The notes under the pieces are model-generated. The model was not told the DNA's origin and did no database searches. It saw nothing but the letters and a program-made list of their open reading frames with translations. This document shows, piece by piece, positions 25,533-34,000 of a stretch of 64,000 nt of DNA; positions within the stretch are counted from its first letter, which is position 1; every line of letters starts with the position of its first letter. Source of the DNA: Candidatus Mediterraneibacter intestinavium. GTDB lineage: Bacteria > Bacillota > Clostridia > Lachnospirales > Lachnospiraceae. The translations under genes and the position numbers were made by a program. Where the stretch lies: contig DWXK01000006.1 in the NCBI GenBank assembly GCA_019119205.1, positions 62,001-126,000 on the forward strand. The letters run 5' to 3'.

Positions 25533-25874
25533 ATGTTCAAATGTAAAAATTGTAATACAGAGATCCATCTTCAAAACAAAGGAGTACGCGCGGAGACACT
25601 GATCGTTCTCTGTCCCTGCTGCCACACTGTCGTTGAAGCATCGAGCTGTTACGGCTTTGGTCCGGTATGGCCGGCATGCATCTACTGTGGAGACAGACTC
25701 GTTGCCGAATTAAAAAAGACCGGGCCTTACCGGGACAATATCTTCGAGCTTTGGATACTCGGCGAAAAAGTCCCTTTTCCTCTAAGCGATGAGTTGAGAA
25801 AAGAAAATTACAAACGGCATTTTGAAATCTGTGATCTGGTCATCGAGCTTCTCAGAGAAAGAAACATCTGCTGA
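25533..25874 (+). CDS. Small zinc-ribbon protein
   Basis: 113 residues. It has three Cys clusters: CKNC at the start, CPCC near 27-30 and CIYC near 49-52, enough for one or two structural zinc sites. The rest is helical and charged (SDELRKENYKRHFEICDLV). GGGAG precedes the ATG. No known family is recognised. It follows the unknown 144-residue gene by 48 bases, so the two may be co-transcribed. Confidence 0.65.
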   Translation: MFKCKNCNTEIHLQNKGVRAETLIVLCPCCHTVVEASSCYGFGPVWPACIYCGDRLVAELKKTGPYRDNIFELWILGEKVPFPLSDELRKENYKRHFEICDLVIELLRERNIC

Positions 25875-25893
25875 CTTTTCTGTTACTGTCTCA

Positions 25894-25922
25894 TTGCATG
25901 GTCCTGTAAAATGCGATATGCT
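25894..25922 (+). promoter_or_regulatory. Possible promoter of the thpR-like gene
   Basis: TTGCAT (25894-25899), 17 bases, TATGCT (25917-25922), some 65 bases before the ATG at 25987. The -10 is a modest match. Confidence 0.4.
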
Positions 25923-25986
25923 TGAAAGAAGAACCATGCCAATTTTAACTGATCCAATCACAGAAAAAAAAACAGGAGGCTTTCAT

Positions 25987-26472
25987 ATGAGACTTTTTAT
26001 TGCGATCCGGCTTTCTGAGGAAATGAAGAAGGCGCTTGTCGCATGTATGCACGATTTAAAAAAGCAGGGCGTGGATGGGAATTATGTTCCGGCCCAGAAC
26101 CTGCACATGACTCTCGCATTTATCGGTGAATATGACGATCCTTCCAAAGTAAAAGAAGCGATCCGCAGAGTGCCCCTTCCGGAATTCAGGCTGACCCTCT
26201 CGGAAAAAGGGAACTTTGGGAATATCCTGTGGGCGGGCGTAAAGGGCAATCAGAAACTGAAGACTTATGTGAAAGACCTGAGAGCCGCACTTTCTGCGGA
26301 AGGGATCCCCTTTGACAACGAAAAGTTCGTCCCCCATATCACCCTGATCCGAAAGGTATCTGCGAAAAAGCCGTATCAGGTCCATTTGCCGAAAGCGGAA
26401 ATGACTGTAAAGAAGGCGTCGCTGATGAGATCGGAACAGAAAAACGGGAAGATAGTATATAAAGAGCTTTGA
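25987..26472 (+). CDS. thpR: RNA 2',3'-cyclic phosphodiesterase (2H family)
   Basis: 161 residues from the ATG at 25987 after AGGAGG; the track ORF begins upstream inside the zinc-ribbon gene. It begins MRLFIAIRL and has the two catalytic HxT motifs of the 2H superfamily, HMTLAF near residue 40 and HITLIR near 118. Enzymes of this family open 2',3'-cyclic RNA ends and were first known as 2'-5' RNA ligases. Its biological partner here is unknown. Confidence 0.93.
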   Translation: MRLFIAIRLSEEMKKALVACMHDLKKQGVDGNYVPAQNLHMTLAFIGEYDDPSKVKEAIRRVPLPEFRLTLSEKGNFGNILWAGVKGNQKLKTYVKDLRAALSAEGIPFDNEKFVPHITLIRKVSAKKPYQVHLPKAEMTVKKASLMRSEQKNGKIVYKEL

Positions 26473-26531
26473 TGCCTCTCTTTCTTTCCGAACAGGAACT
26501 TATCAATATTATTTGTGCAAAGGGTGCTGAA

Positions 26532-26713
26532 ATGAACCATTCGGAATTTAAAAGAATATTAGAAAACTGTGTTGCTGTTTTGACTCTAATATGCAGAATA
26601 TTATCATGCCGGTGATCGAGGGAGGAATCTCCCGATATTTTGAGATATTCCCTCACGCCGTTCATTCTGCAAAACGCACTTTGAAAGAATATCTTAACGC
26701 GAGCGATGTCTAA
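26532..26713 (+). pseudogene. Possible remnant of a small gene in two frames
   Basis: The 325-base gap between the phosphodiesterase and GNAT genes holds two short overlapping frames. One is MNHSEFKRILENCVAVLTL, stopping at 26615, with AAGGGTG upstream of its ATG at 26532. The other is MQNIIMPVIEGGISRYFEIF then HAVHSAKRTLKEYLNASDV, ending at 26713. The second has good protein-like composition and a helical end. Together they could be one gene broken by a frameshift or deletion. No family is recognised. Confidence 0.3.
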
Positions 26714-26797
26714 TACAGTGAATAATAAATAATCAGCCATTCATTTTTCAACCAGCAGGATTCATAAGTCAATTCAACACAAGGGAGGAAAACCGCC

Positions 26798-27259
26798 ATG
26801 GATTTCAAAGTTATAAGAGCAACCGAGACTTATCAGCAGGCAGGCGCCTACTATGTCCGCATTCAGGCAATGGCGAGACAGTATCACATCACGCTGCGGG
26901 AAGAATTTGACGAGTATGATACGCCCGATACAAAATATATCGTCATCCTTGACGGTGAATTTCCCGTCGCCACCTGCCGTTTATATGAACTGCCGGAGGA
27001 TGAGGAACCCGTTCCCGCCATGATGCTCGGACGGATCGTAGTCCTTCCCGAGTACAGGAAACAGGGACTGGGGCGCCTTGTCGTTACAGAGGCTGAGAAA
27101 TGGGCAAAAGAACTGGGATGCCGGAAAGCCGTACTGGACAGCCGGGATGTAGCAGTCGGATTCTACGAGAAACTGGGATATACAGCCGACTACAACAGAA
27201 AAGTACACGGATGGACATTCAACTGCATCCATATGGAAAAGATGCTGGTACAGGATTGA
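26798..27259 (+). CDS. GNAT family N-acetyltransferase
   Basis: 153 residues with a clear GNAT core: MMLGRIVVLPEYRKQGLGRL, holding the acetyl-CoA loop RKQGLG near 93, then the VTEAEKWAKELGCRKAVLDS helix-strand pair and FYEKLGYTA. GGGAGG precedes the ATG. The substrate is not predictable. It is 15 bases before the large immunity-like gene and probably co-transcribed with it. Confidence 0.9.
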   Translation: MDFKVIRATETYQQAGAYYVRIQAMARQYHITLREEFDEYDTPDTKYIVILDGEFPVATCRLYELPEDEEPVPAMMLGRIVVLPEYRKQGLGRLVVTEAEKWAKELGCRKAVLDSRDVAVGFYEKLGYTADYNRKVHGWTFNCIHMEKMLVQD

Positions 27260-27274
27260 GAAGGAGGTTTTCCT

Positions 27275-29140
27275 ATGCAGAACCGGACGATCGCCGAAAA
27301 ACTGGAACAGGAACTGACCTCTGTTTCTACTGACAGAACAGAGTACATGCCCCTGAGGGAGGAGCGCGACCCTTTCACCTTTCTGAAGACCGCCGCCGTA
27401 AATATCCGGGAGGCGCATAAAGACCTCAAATATATCGGCTGTTACCACGCCTGCAAAAATGGTGATATGGGGATCATGTATCGTGCTGTCAGGCAGGATA
27501 CGCGTCTCGAATATGCCGGGATCCTGCATGGAGCGGAATCCTTTCTCTGGATCCAGGCCCTGATCGCCCTCGCCGGGAACGACCACGTCCTGGTCCGGAA
27601 GATGCTCCCCAGGGACACGGGGTACTGTGACCGGCTGCATACAATACACAAGATAATAAGCCGGCTCCTCACTGCCCTGTATTACAAGGATGATGTTCTT
27701 GGCAGGAAAGCGCTCGAAGCTTCAGAAACTTTCCTCGGTCAAAAGCATCCCAAAATATGGCTGCTCATAGCAGAGTATCTCTGCGCACTGTGGAGAAAAG
27801 AAACAGACCGCCTGTCGTCTCTTCTCACAGCTGTCTGTGCCGCAGAGCGAAGATCTGACCTTCTCCTGAATCAATGTACCGACGGCATAGATCCTGCCCC
27901 GGAGGAAACCGTCAGTTTCTTAGTCCACGGATTGTTCGCCCTGGCACAGCACTGCCTCTCCCCAGAAGAATTTCAGCAGCTTCCCCTGCCTGAAGACAGG
28001 GCATTTCTGAAAGGATACGAAGAATATCGCCGTACTGCGGACGGCTCCGATGAAACGGCACGCTCCGACGCACATTTCATCCATTTTACAGGAGACGCTG
28101 CCTGGCTGAACGAAGTGGTGGACATTCTTCCGGAAACGGTACTGAAGCAAGAACCGGATGGAGACGTCTTCATCGACCATGAGGATCACTATGAAAAACT
28201 GTTCACACATCTGCTCCGCTCTCCCGCTTTCCAAAGGATGTATCAGGACAGGGATGTCTGCTGGGCGGCAAAATGGGATACCTTTAACCATTTTCTGGAA
28301 CAGTATCGTCCCGGGGATGAAAGAAGACTTTTCTATGGAAGAGGACTTCTGTATTATGCCCTGGCGAACCCTGATCTCGATGCAAGGTACCGTATCTCAC
28401 ACTTTCTCCTTGATAACGGCGCGGGAGTCCAGCCGGTAGAGAGGGAGTACGATGGTCCCTTTCATTATCTTCTCCGGCAGAAATACCACGATATCCCGCG
28501 CACAAAAATGCTGTGTGAAGAGCTTCTCCGACACGGTGCCGATCCGAACCAGGCGGGAGCCCGGAATCTCCTCCCCATTGAGTGCATGATCCAGATGCAC
28601 TACTCTGAGACGGAATTAACACCGCTGTATGAGCTGTGGCTTTCGATCCCTGATCTGGAATTAAACTTAAGGACTTTTGGCGGACGCCGACCCATAGATC
28701 TTGCCAGGGAATGCGGACGGAAAATACTGGCAGAGCGGCTGGAAACGATGATGTGTACGGATGAAAAAGCCCCTTATACCCTCTTAGTTGAAAAAGTGGA
28801 TTCTTATGACTGGAGCAAAGGGGGCTCCTTCCCCGGCAAAGTGCTAAAGGACGCTCACTGTGACCTTGCGCTGGCACTGAAGATATTCTACCTCTTGGAC
28901 GGATACAGTTTCCTGTCCGGCACTCTGCACAACGATAGTTCCGGTAACACGTCCAGTAAAATATCCGGAAATAAAGCCACAGGAAAGCAGACTGCTTTTA
29001 TAGAAAAACTCTATACTGATATCTTAAAAGGCAGATATGACAAAGGTTCCGGGACATTCAAAAACCCACTCACAAAAGTACAGAAATATAAACTCCGAAA
29101 ACTGGATACACCGGACATTTTCCTGGAAGATATTTCCTGA
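27275..29140 (+). CDS. Multidomain immunity-like protein: Imm49-like, ankyrin-like, DUF4274-like
   Basis: 621 residues, no signal or membrane helix, AAGGAGG before the ATG. The N-terminal part (about 40-250) is all-helical with the rhythm of Imm49-type immunity proteins (HKDLKYIGCYHACKNGD, LIALAGNDHVLVRKML). The middle (about 350-500) reads as irregular ankyrin repeats (LFYGRGLLYYALANPDLDAR, LLRHGADPNQAGARNLLPIE). The C-terminal part has YDWSKGGSFPGKVLKDAHC and LALALKIFYLLDGYSFL, close to DUF4274, found in toxin-immunity contexts. I infer a protective role against a contact-dependent toxin. No toxin gene is nearby. The domain names come from pattern memory only. Confidence 0.62.
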   Translation: MQNRTIAEKLEQELTSVSTDRTEYMPLREERDPFTFLKTAAVNIREAHKDLKYIGCYHACKNGDMGIMYRAVRQDTRLEYAGILHGAESFLWIQALIALAGNDHVLVRKMLPRDTGYCDRLHTIHKIISRLLTALYYKDDVLGRKALEASETFLGQKHPKIWLLIAEYLCALWRKETDRLSSLLTAVCAAERRSDLLLNQCTDGIDPAPEETVSFLVHGLFALAQHCLSPEEFQQLPLPEDRAFLKGYEEYRRTADGSDETARSDAHFIHFTGDAAWLNEVVDILPETVLKQEPDGDVFIDHEDHYEKLFTHLLRSPAFQRMYQDRDVCWAAKWDTFNHFLEQYRPGDERRLFYGRGLLYYALANPDLDARYRISHFLLDNGAGVQPVEREYDGPFHYLLRQKYHDIPRTKMLCEELLRHGADPNQAGARNLLPIECMIQMHYSETELTPLYELWLSIPDLELNLRTFGGRRPIDLARECGRKILAERLETMMCTDEKAPYTLLVEKVDSYDWSKGGSFPGKVLKDAHCDLALALKIFYLLDGYSFLSGTLHNDSSGNTSSKISGNKATGKQTAFIEKLYTDILKGRYDKGSGTFKNPLTKVQKYKLRKLDTPDIFLEDIS

Positions 29141-29199
29141 CGTATGCGGTCCGTCTCCTCCTGTTCCTCATACGCAACAGTTGGTTGGAAGTCCGGAAA

Positions 29200-29292
29200 A
29201 TGCTCTGCTGTCTCGCAGTCATCGCCGGCACTGCCCTGGTCACAGTCCTTTTTATCACCGCGCTGGGATTCGTCGCAAAATATCTTTTATGA
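29200..29292 (+). CDS. Possible 30-residue single-helix membrane peptide
   Basis: Too short for the track. MLCCLAVIAGTALVTVLFIT then ALGFVAKYLL is one hydrophobic helix with a basic end. The frame stays open upstream to near the end of the previous gene (RLLLFLIRNSWLEVRK), so the true start may be earlier. Ribosome-site support is weak (GGAA). It lies between the immunity-like gene and a mini-lipoprotein gene, in the same direction. Confidence 0.35.
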   Translation: MLCCLAVIAGTALVTVLFITALGFVAKYLL

Positions 29293-29308
29293 GAGGGGGA
29301 AATATCAA

Positions 29309-29488
29309 ATGAGGAAAAAATGGAAGCGTACTTGTCTTCTCACACTGACACTCGTCGTCCCTTTCCTTTCCGGCTGTATCTACTCTCATAATTATGATAA
29401 AGACGGAAATGAGATGGACCGGGAGCAGGTGGAAGAAACCATCGAAAACATAAAAGATGATGTACAAAACAATTTTAGGAGAAGATGA
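29309..29488 (+). CDS. Small lipoprotein, 59 residues
   Basis: Start at ATG 29309 behind GAGAGGGGG; the longer track ORF begins upstream without support. A basic head (MRKKWKR), hydrophobic stretch and lipobox FLSGC predict lipid attachment to Cys 23. The mature part of about 37 residues is highly charged (DREQVEETIENIKDDVQ), probably one helix. No family is recognised. It ends 76 bases before ntpD. Confidence 0.65.
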   Translation: MRKKWKRTCLLTLTLVVPFLSGCIYSHNYDKDGNEMDREQVEETIENIKDDVQNNFRRR

Positions 29489-29564
29489 AAACTCTCCCGA
29501 AAGGCTTGAAACTTGACGCTGAATGTGTCAAAATTGAAGACAGGTAAAAAAGGAGGGATCTTTT

Positions 29565-30188
29565 ATGGACCCACGTACATTTCCGACAAAAGGAAACTTA
29601 ATGCTGGCGAAGAACTCTCTGGCGCTGGCACAGCAGGGATACGACCTGATGGACAAGAAGCGCAATATCCTGATCCGCGAGCTGATGGATCTGATCGACG
29701 AGGCCCGGAATATCCAGGATGAGATCGACACCACATTCACCTATGCTTATCAATGTCTGCAGCGCGCCAACATCGAGAACGGCATCAGCATGGTGGAACA
29801 GCTTGCATACACCGTCCCCATCGAGAACTCGATCACGATCCAGACGCGCAGTATCATGGGAACGGAGATTCCCCATGTGAAATATATCCCTGACGCCGGA
29901 AAGCCCACATATGCTTTCAGTACGACTCATGAATCCATCGACCAGGCAAAGGAAGCGTTCCGCAGGGTGAAGGATCTGACCGTCAAGCTTTCCATGGTGG
30001 AAAACGCAGCCTACCGTCTGGCAAGCAACATCAAGAAGACGCAGAAGCGCGCCAACGCGCTCCAGAACATCACGATCCCGATGTACTCCTCGCTGGTCTA
30101 CACGATCACGAATGCGCTGGAGGAAAAAGACAGGGAAGAGTTCACCCGGCTGAAGGTGATCAAACGGATGAAAGTAAAGAAAGGGTAG
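29565..30188 (+). CDS. ntpD: V-type ATPase subunit D
   Basis: 207 residues. It begins MDPRTFPTKGNLMLAKNSLA, and the long N- and C-terminal helices (KKRNILIRELMDLIDEARNI; VKLSMVENAAYRLASNIKKT) form the rotor axle. AGGAGGG precedes the ATG. It is essential for coupling, yet lies 4.7 kb and one terminator downstream of ntpB. It must have its own promoter or use read-through from the island genes. I found no strong promoter in the 76 bases upstream. Confidence 0.96.
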   Translation: MDPRTFPTKGNLMLAKNSLALAQQGYDLMDKKRNILIRELMDLIDEARNIQDEIDTTFTYAYQCLQRANIENGISMVEQLAYTVPIENSITIQTRSIMGTEIPHVKYIPDAGKPTYAFSTTHESIDQAKEAFRRVKDLTVKLSMVENAAYRLASNIKKTQKRANALQNITIPMYSSLVYTITNALEEKDREEFTRLKVIKRMKVKKG

Positions 30189-30212
30189 CCCCAAAGGCCG
30201 CCCTTTCTTCCT
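30176..30212 (+). terminator. Terminator after ntpD
   Basis: AAGAAAGGG pairs with CCCTTTCTT across the stop codon region, with an inner GCC/GGC step, then the pyrimidine-rich CCTTTCTTCTCG. The T run is imperfect. Confidence 0.6.
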
Positions 30213-30242
30213 TTCTTCTCGTTTCTCAAACTGTCTCTGTCT

Positions 30243-31112
30243 CTATGCCACTACGATCGAATACTCCTTCTCGAAGATCTCTCCCGGATCCACAGCATTG
30301 ATCCCCGGTTTCTCGGAGATGTCCCTGTCGAACCCGATATCATCCGCACGTCCCATCCAGGGCTCCAGGCAGACGAACGGCGCGTTCTTCACGGACCAGA
30401 TGCCGAAGTTCGGGAATCCCTCGCACTTCATCCCAACATAAGGCGTTCCGTCCTTGTGATACAGCCAGACTTCCCCGATCTGACCTCCGTCAAAGATCAG
30501 CGCGTCATTTGCAAAAAGTTCTTCTGTCACTTCATAACATTCATCTGTCAGTTTCATCTCATGAGGCTTCTTCAGATCCACTGCAGCCTCCGCCGGATCG
30601 ATGAGAACATACTGCAGAGCCTCTTTTCCCGGGAATTTCAGGAGATAGTCTGTCTTAACCTCGTCTTTTCCCGCGAACCGGAATGCCGGGTGTCCTCCGA
30701 TCGTAAAATAGATCGTCTCGTCAGACGGGTTCCGAACTTCCCATTTCACTGTCAGGCTGTTTTTCTCCAGGCGGTAAGTGATGATGAGTTCAAACTCAAA
30801 GGGATAGACTTCCTTTGTCTCCTCGTTTGAAGCAAACAGGTAAGAAACGCTGTCTGCGGAGGAACGGATACAGCGGAACTCATTATCCCTGGCAAATCCG
30901 TGCTGTGAAGTCGGATACTGTACTCCGTTGATCAGCATCGTGTTCTTATACGTCTTTCCTACATTCGGAAAAAGCACGGGAGAATGACGTTTCCAGAACA
31001 CCGGATCCGCCTCCCACAGCACATCCGTATCGTTCTTTTTGTCGTAAATACGCGTCACCTCTGCCCCCATGTCGGCGATCTCGACACAAAGGCGCTCATT
31101 TTCCAGTTTCAT
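30243..31112 (-). CDS. Aldose 1-epimerase family protein (LacX-like)
   Basis: 289 residues. It begins MKLENERLCVEIADMGAEVT and has the family pattern: SPVLFPNVG, then HGFARDNEF with one catalytic His near residue 85, and TIGGHPAFRF with the second near 150. The family interconverts anomers of sugars or sugar phosphates in the cytoplasm. AAGGAGGT precedes the ATG. It stands alone, with a hairpin at 31141-31171 between it and the next gene. Confidence 0.9.
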   Translation of the reverse strand: MKLENERLCVEIADMGAEVTRIYDKKNDTDVLWEADPVFWKRHSPVLFPNVGKTYKNTMLINGVQYPTSQHGFARDNEFRCIRSSADSVSYLFASNEETKEVYPFEFELIITYRLEKNSLTVKWEVRNPSDETIYFTIGGHPAFRFAGKDEVKTDYLLKFPGKEALQYVLIDPAEAAVDLKKPHEMKLTDECYEVTEELFANDALIFDGGQIGEVWLYHKDGTPYVGMKCEGFPNFGIWSVKNAPFVCLEPWMGRADDIGFDRDISEKPGINAVDPGEIFEKEYSIVVA

Positions 31113-31140
31113 AAGATAGACCTCCTTTGCTCTTATTTAT

Positions 31141-31171
31141 AATGAAACGGAGAAGCTCCTCTCCGTTCATT
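31141..31171. terminator. Hairpin between lipoprotein and epimerase genes
   Basis: AATGAACGGAGA-type arms pair with TCTCCGTTCATT (one extra A on one side). It is placed just after the end of the minus-strand lipoprotein gene. The T run is weak on the minus strand, so efficiency is uncertain. Confidence 0.5.
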
Positions 31172-31199
31172 TTCCTCTCTGCCGGTGCATAGCACGCTT

Positions 31200-32279
31200 T
31201 TATTCACTTTCTGTGGACTCTTCCACCTGGATGCAGTTATCCACGAGATAATCAAGTACAGTCTGTCTGAGCACGGAGTCTCTCAGTACATCTTCCCCGT
31301 ACTGCTCCTTGAACGCATCCACATCGTCTGTTCCTGCGCTCTCGGCAAGATCCGCGATCTCTTCTTCGTACTCTTCGTCAGAAGGTTCCAGGTTTTCCTT
31401 CTCTGCGATCAGTTTCAGTGCCTCGTCGAGCTGGACTGTCTGCTGTGCGGCAGTCTCAACGCTGGCATTGAAATCCTCCTCTGTTGTCTGAAGGTAAGTC
31501 GTGATAAAGTCGGAAAGTTCCATGCCATACAGCCCTGCGATCGAAGTATAATATTCCGTCGCCTGCTCAACCTGCTCGTCCACTGCCCCCTCCGGATATT
31601 CCTTGATCTCGCTCTGGGAAAGGAGCGCATCCTGGATGCTGGTCCGCAGTTCGCTCTTTGCAGACTCCTCTGCGTTGTCTTCCAGTGTAGAGCGGATCTC
31701 TTCCCTGTACTCATCTACCGTTTCGGAATCCTCACTGTTCTCCGCCACCCACTCGTCTGTCAGTTCCGGCGTTTCCTGACTGTAGATCTCATTCAGTACG
31801 ATGTGGAAATCTGCCACAACCCCTGCCATCGCCGGATTGTTTGAGTAAGTCTCCGGGAACTGCACTTTGATATCGAACTCATCGCCTGTGTTATGCCCTG
31901 CGATCTGGTCCTCAAATCCCTCGTAATCCTCTGTAGCCCCGATAAAGGAACCTGACCCAAGTTCAAGGTCCGCACCTTCAGCCGAGCCTCCGTCAAATGC
32001 TTCTCCGTCAACATAGCCTGTATAGTCGATATTTACCCAGTCACCAGTCTCTGCAGCGCGGTCCGTGATCGGGTTCTTCGTCATATTCGCGCTCAGTGCG
32101 CTCTGGATCGTCTGCTCCACCTGGTCATCCGTCACTTCCTCTGTGACCACCTGGGGAACTTCCAGCCCTTTATACTGTTTTACAGTGACATAGTCGTTTG
32201 AGATCTCCCCGCTGCATCCGGCGAGAAGGCTTCCCGCGAGCGCAGCAGATATCAGTACAGCAGCTATTTTTCTTTTCAT
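31200..32279 (-). CDS. Trigger-factor-like peptidyl-prolyl isomerase lipoprotein
   Basis: 359 residues. The signal ends in lipobox LLAGC with lipidated Cys 22. An FKBP-type isomerase domain (about 85-175, GDWVNIDYTGYVDGEAFDGG to VADFHIVLNEI) precedes a trigger-factor C-terminal chaperone domain (about 175-345). The N-terminal ribosome-binding domain of cytoplasmic trigger factor is absent and replaced by a short leader and lipid anchor. It probably helps exported proteins fold on the outer face of the membrane, like PrsA. GGAGGAAAAAG precedes the ATG. Confidence 0.88.
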   Translation of the reverse strand: MKRKIAAVLISAALAGSLLAGCSGEISNDYVTVKQYKGLEVPQVVTEEVTDDQVEQTIQSALSANMTKNPITDRAAETGDWVNIDYTGYVDGEAFDGGSAEGADLELGSGSFIGATEDYEGFEDQIAGHNTGDEFDIKVQFPETYSNNPAMAGVVADFHIVLNEIYSQETPELTDEWVAENSEDSETVDEYREEIRSTLEDNAEESAKSELRTSIQDALLSQSEIKEYPEGAVDEQVEQATEYYTSIAGLYGMELSDFITTYLQTTEEDFNASVETAAQQTVQLDEALKLIAEKENLEPSDEEYEEEIADLAESAGTDDVDAFKEQYGEDVLRDSVLRQTVLDYLVDNCIQVEESTESE

Positions 32280-32352
32280 GATCTTTTTCCTCCATTTTCC
32301 AATACTGTTTTTCTATAAAAAATTTTATTTTTATCTTTTCTCCCGGATCCGG

Positions 32353-33828
32353 TCACAAAAGCGGTGACAGCAGCCTTGAGAACTGCTCTTTCGCCTTGAT
32401 GACGATCCCTCTCTCATCGTATACCTTCCGTGTCACGTGGGTACACTGTGTCATATCGTTTTCAAATGACTGCTCCAGCTTCCGGACCGTCCTCTCACTG
32501 TAGATCACTGCATTGACCTCAAAGTTGAGCCCGAAGCTGCGTATATCCATATTCGCGGTTCCCACGCACGCCACCAGCCCGTCAATGCTCAGTGTCTTCG
32601 CGTGGAGAAATCCGTTGTTGTATACATAGCACTTTGCCCCCGCCGCCACCATATCGCCGATATACGAATAGGTCGCCCAGTAGACAAAGGGATGGTCCGG
32701 CTTGCAGGGGACCATGATCCTCACATCGATCCCGGAACGGCTGGCGATCTTCAGGGCATCCAGGATGGAGTCATCCGGGATAAAATACGGCGTCTGGATA
32801 TAGACGTGGTCTTTTGCACTGTGGATCAGCCGCAGATAATTATCGTGGATCGTCTTGGTCTGCGAGTCCGGACCGCTGGAGATGATCTGTACCGGGTCCC
32901 TTCCGCCGCGCACATACCGCGGGATCTCGAAAAGATTATCGTCCAGGAACAGATTCTCCTTTGCCGCATAGTTCCAGTCAAGGACAAACCGGACTGCAAG
33001 AGACGTCACCGCAGCCCCCTCTATGCAGAGATGGGTGTCTCTCCAGTAACCGAATTTCGGGTCTCTCCCGAGGTATTCTCTTCCCACGTTGAAACCGCCC
33101 ACAAATCCGATCCTTCCATCGATCACAACGATCTTTCTGTGATTCCTGTAATTCACGCGGAGCTGGAGTTGCCCCAGGATCGCAGGGAAGAACTCCGCGA
33201 CTTTGATACCCTCTCTCTTCAGGCGTTCCCAGTCACGCTTATGCATGGTCCGGCAGCCCATACTGTCAAAGAGGACACGGACCTCCACGCCCTCCCTCGC
33301 TTTTTCTATCAGGACCTTCTCGATCTCCTGCCAGAGTTCATCATTTCGGATGATATAGTACTGAAGGTGGATGTACCGCTCCGCCTTTCGCATCTCCTCG
33401 ATCAGCGCGCGGAATTTCGCCTTTCCGTCCGTGTAGATCCTGATATCATTATTATCTGTCAGGACCGCTTCTCCCGCCTCCAGGTTATAGAGGATCAAGT
33501 CCTTAAATCGGTTCATCTCCGGGTTGGCAAGCATAAGTTTCCTGTTATAGATCGTCTCCTCCTGCCGCCTGACCGCGTATTTTAACTCGCCCTCGATCTC
33601 CTTGGCTTTGAACATCCTGCTCTTGTGGTAATCCTGCCCGATGATAAGATACATCACGAATCCGAGGATCGGTATAAAATAAAGCAGAAGCAGCCAGGTC
33701 CAGACAGTCTGCGGAGACCTTCTCTGAAAGAAAACGATCACAAGTGCGAAAAGCACATTGATAACGACCAGGTTGTCCATGACAAATTCAAAGGCTGTCA
33801 CCACTCCGTTCCAAATTGTTTCTGCCAT
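32353..33828 (-). CDS. cls: Cardiolipin synthase (phospholipase D family)
   Basis: 491 residues from the ATG at 33828 (MAETIWNG); the track's GTG at 33930 gives 525 and its upstream site is poor. Two N-terminal membrane helices (LVVINVLFALVIVFF; WLLLLYFIPILGFVMYLII) are followed by two HKD motifs, HRKIVVIDGRIGFVGGFNVG and HAKTLSIDGLVACVGTANMD. It joins two phosphatidylglycerol molecules into cardiolipin at the membrane. An AAGGAG is present but 15 bases from the ATG, so the exact start is not settled. Confidence 0.93.
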   Translation of the reverse strand: MAETIWNGVVTAFEFVMDNLVVINVLFALVIVFFQRRSPQTVWTWLLLLYFIPILGFVMYLIIGQDYHKSRMFKAKEIEGELKYAVRRQEETIYNRKLMLANPEMNRFKDLILYNLEAGEAVLTDNNDIRIYTDGKAKFRALIEEMRKAERYIHLQYYIIRNDELWQEIEKVLIEKAREGVEVRVLFDSMGCRTMHKRDWERLKREGIKVAEFFPAILGQLQLRVNYRNHRKIVVIDGRIGFVGGFNVGREYLGRDPKFGYWRDTHLCIEGAAVTSLAVRFVLDWNYAAKENLFLDDNLFEIPRYVRGGRDPVQIISSGPDSQTKTIHDNYLRLIHSAKDHVYIQTPYFIPDDSILDALKIASRSGIDVRIMVPCKPDHPFVYWATYSYIGDMVAAGAKCYVYNNGFLHAKTLSIDGLVACVGTANMDIRSFGLNFEVNAVIYSERTVRKLEQSFENDMTQCTHVTRKVYDERGIVIKAKEQFSRLLSPLL

Positions 33829-33924
33829 AATATATTGATCATACTCCTTTTCCAGACACAAAACGCCATCATAGACAGTATACTCGCAATCCCTGTAAAA
33901 AGTAAACCCAAAATGGTAATTCTC

Positions 33925-33953
33925 TTGCACTTCCCTGAAAACAATGGTACAAT
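33925..33953 (+). promoter_or_regulatory. Promoter of the 148-residue membrane protein gene
   Basis: TTGCAC (33925-33930), 17 bases, TACAAT (33948-33953), about 40 bases before the GTG start. It overlaps the most distal possible start of cls, on the other strand. Confidence 0.7.
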
Positions 33954-34000
33954 ACTACATGCAAAACAGCGCAAAACAGAGCGTTTAGGAGGGTTTTAAC

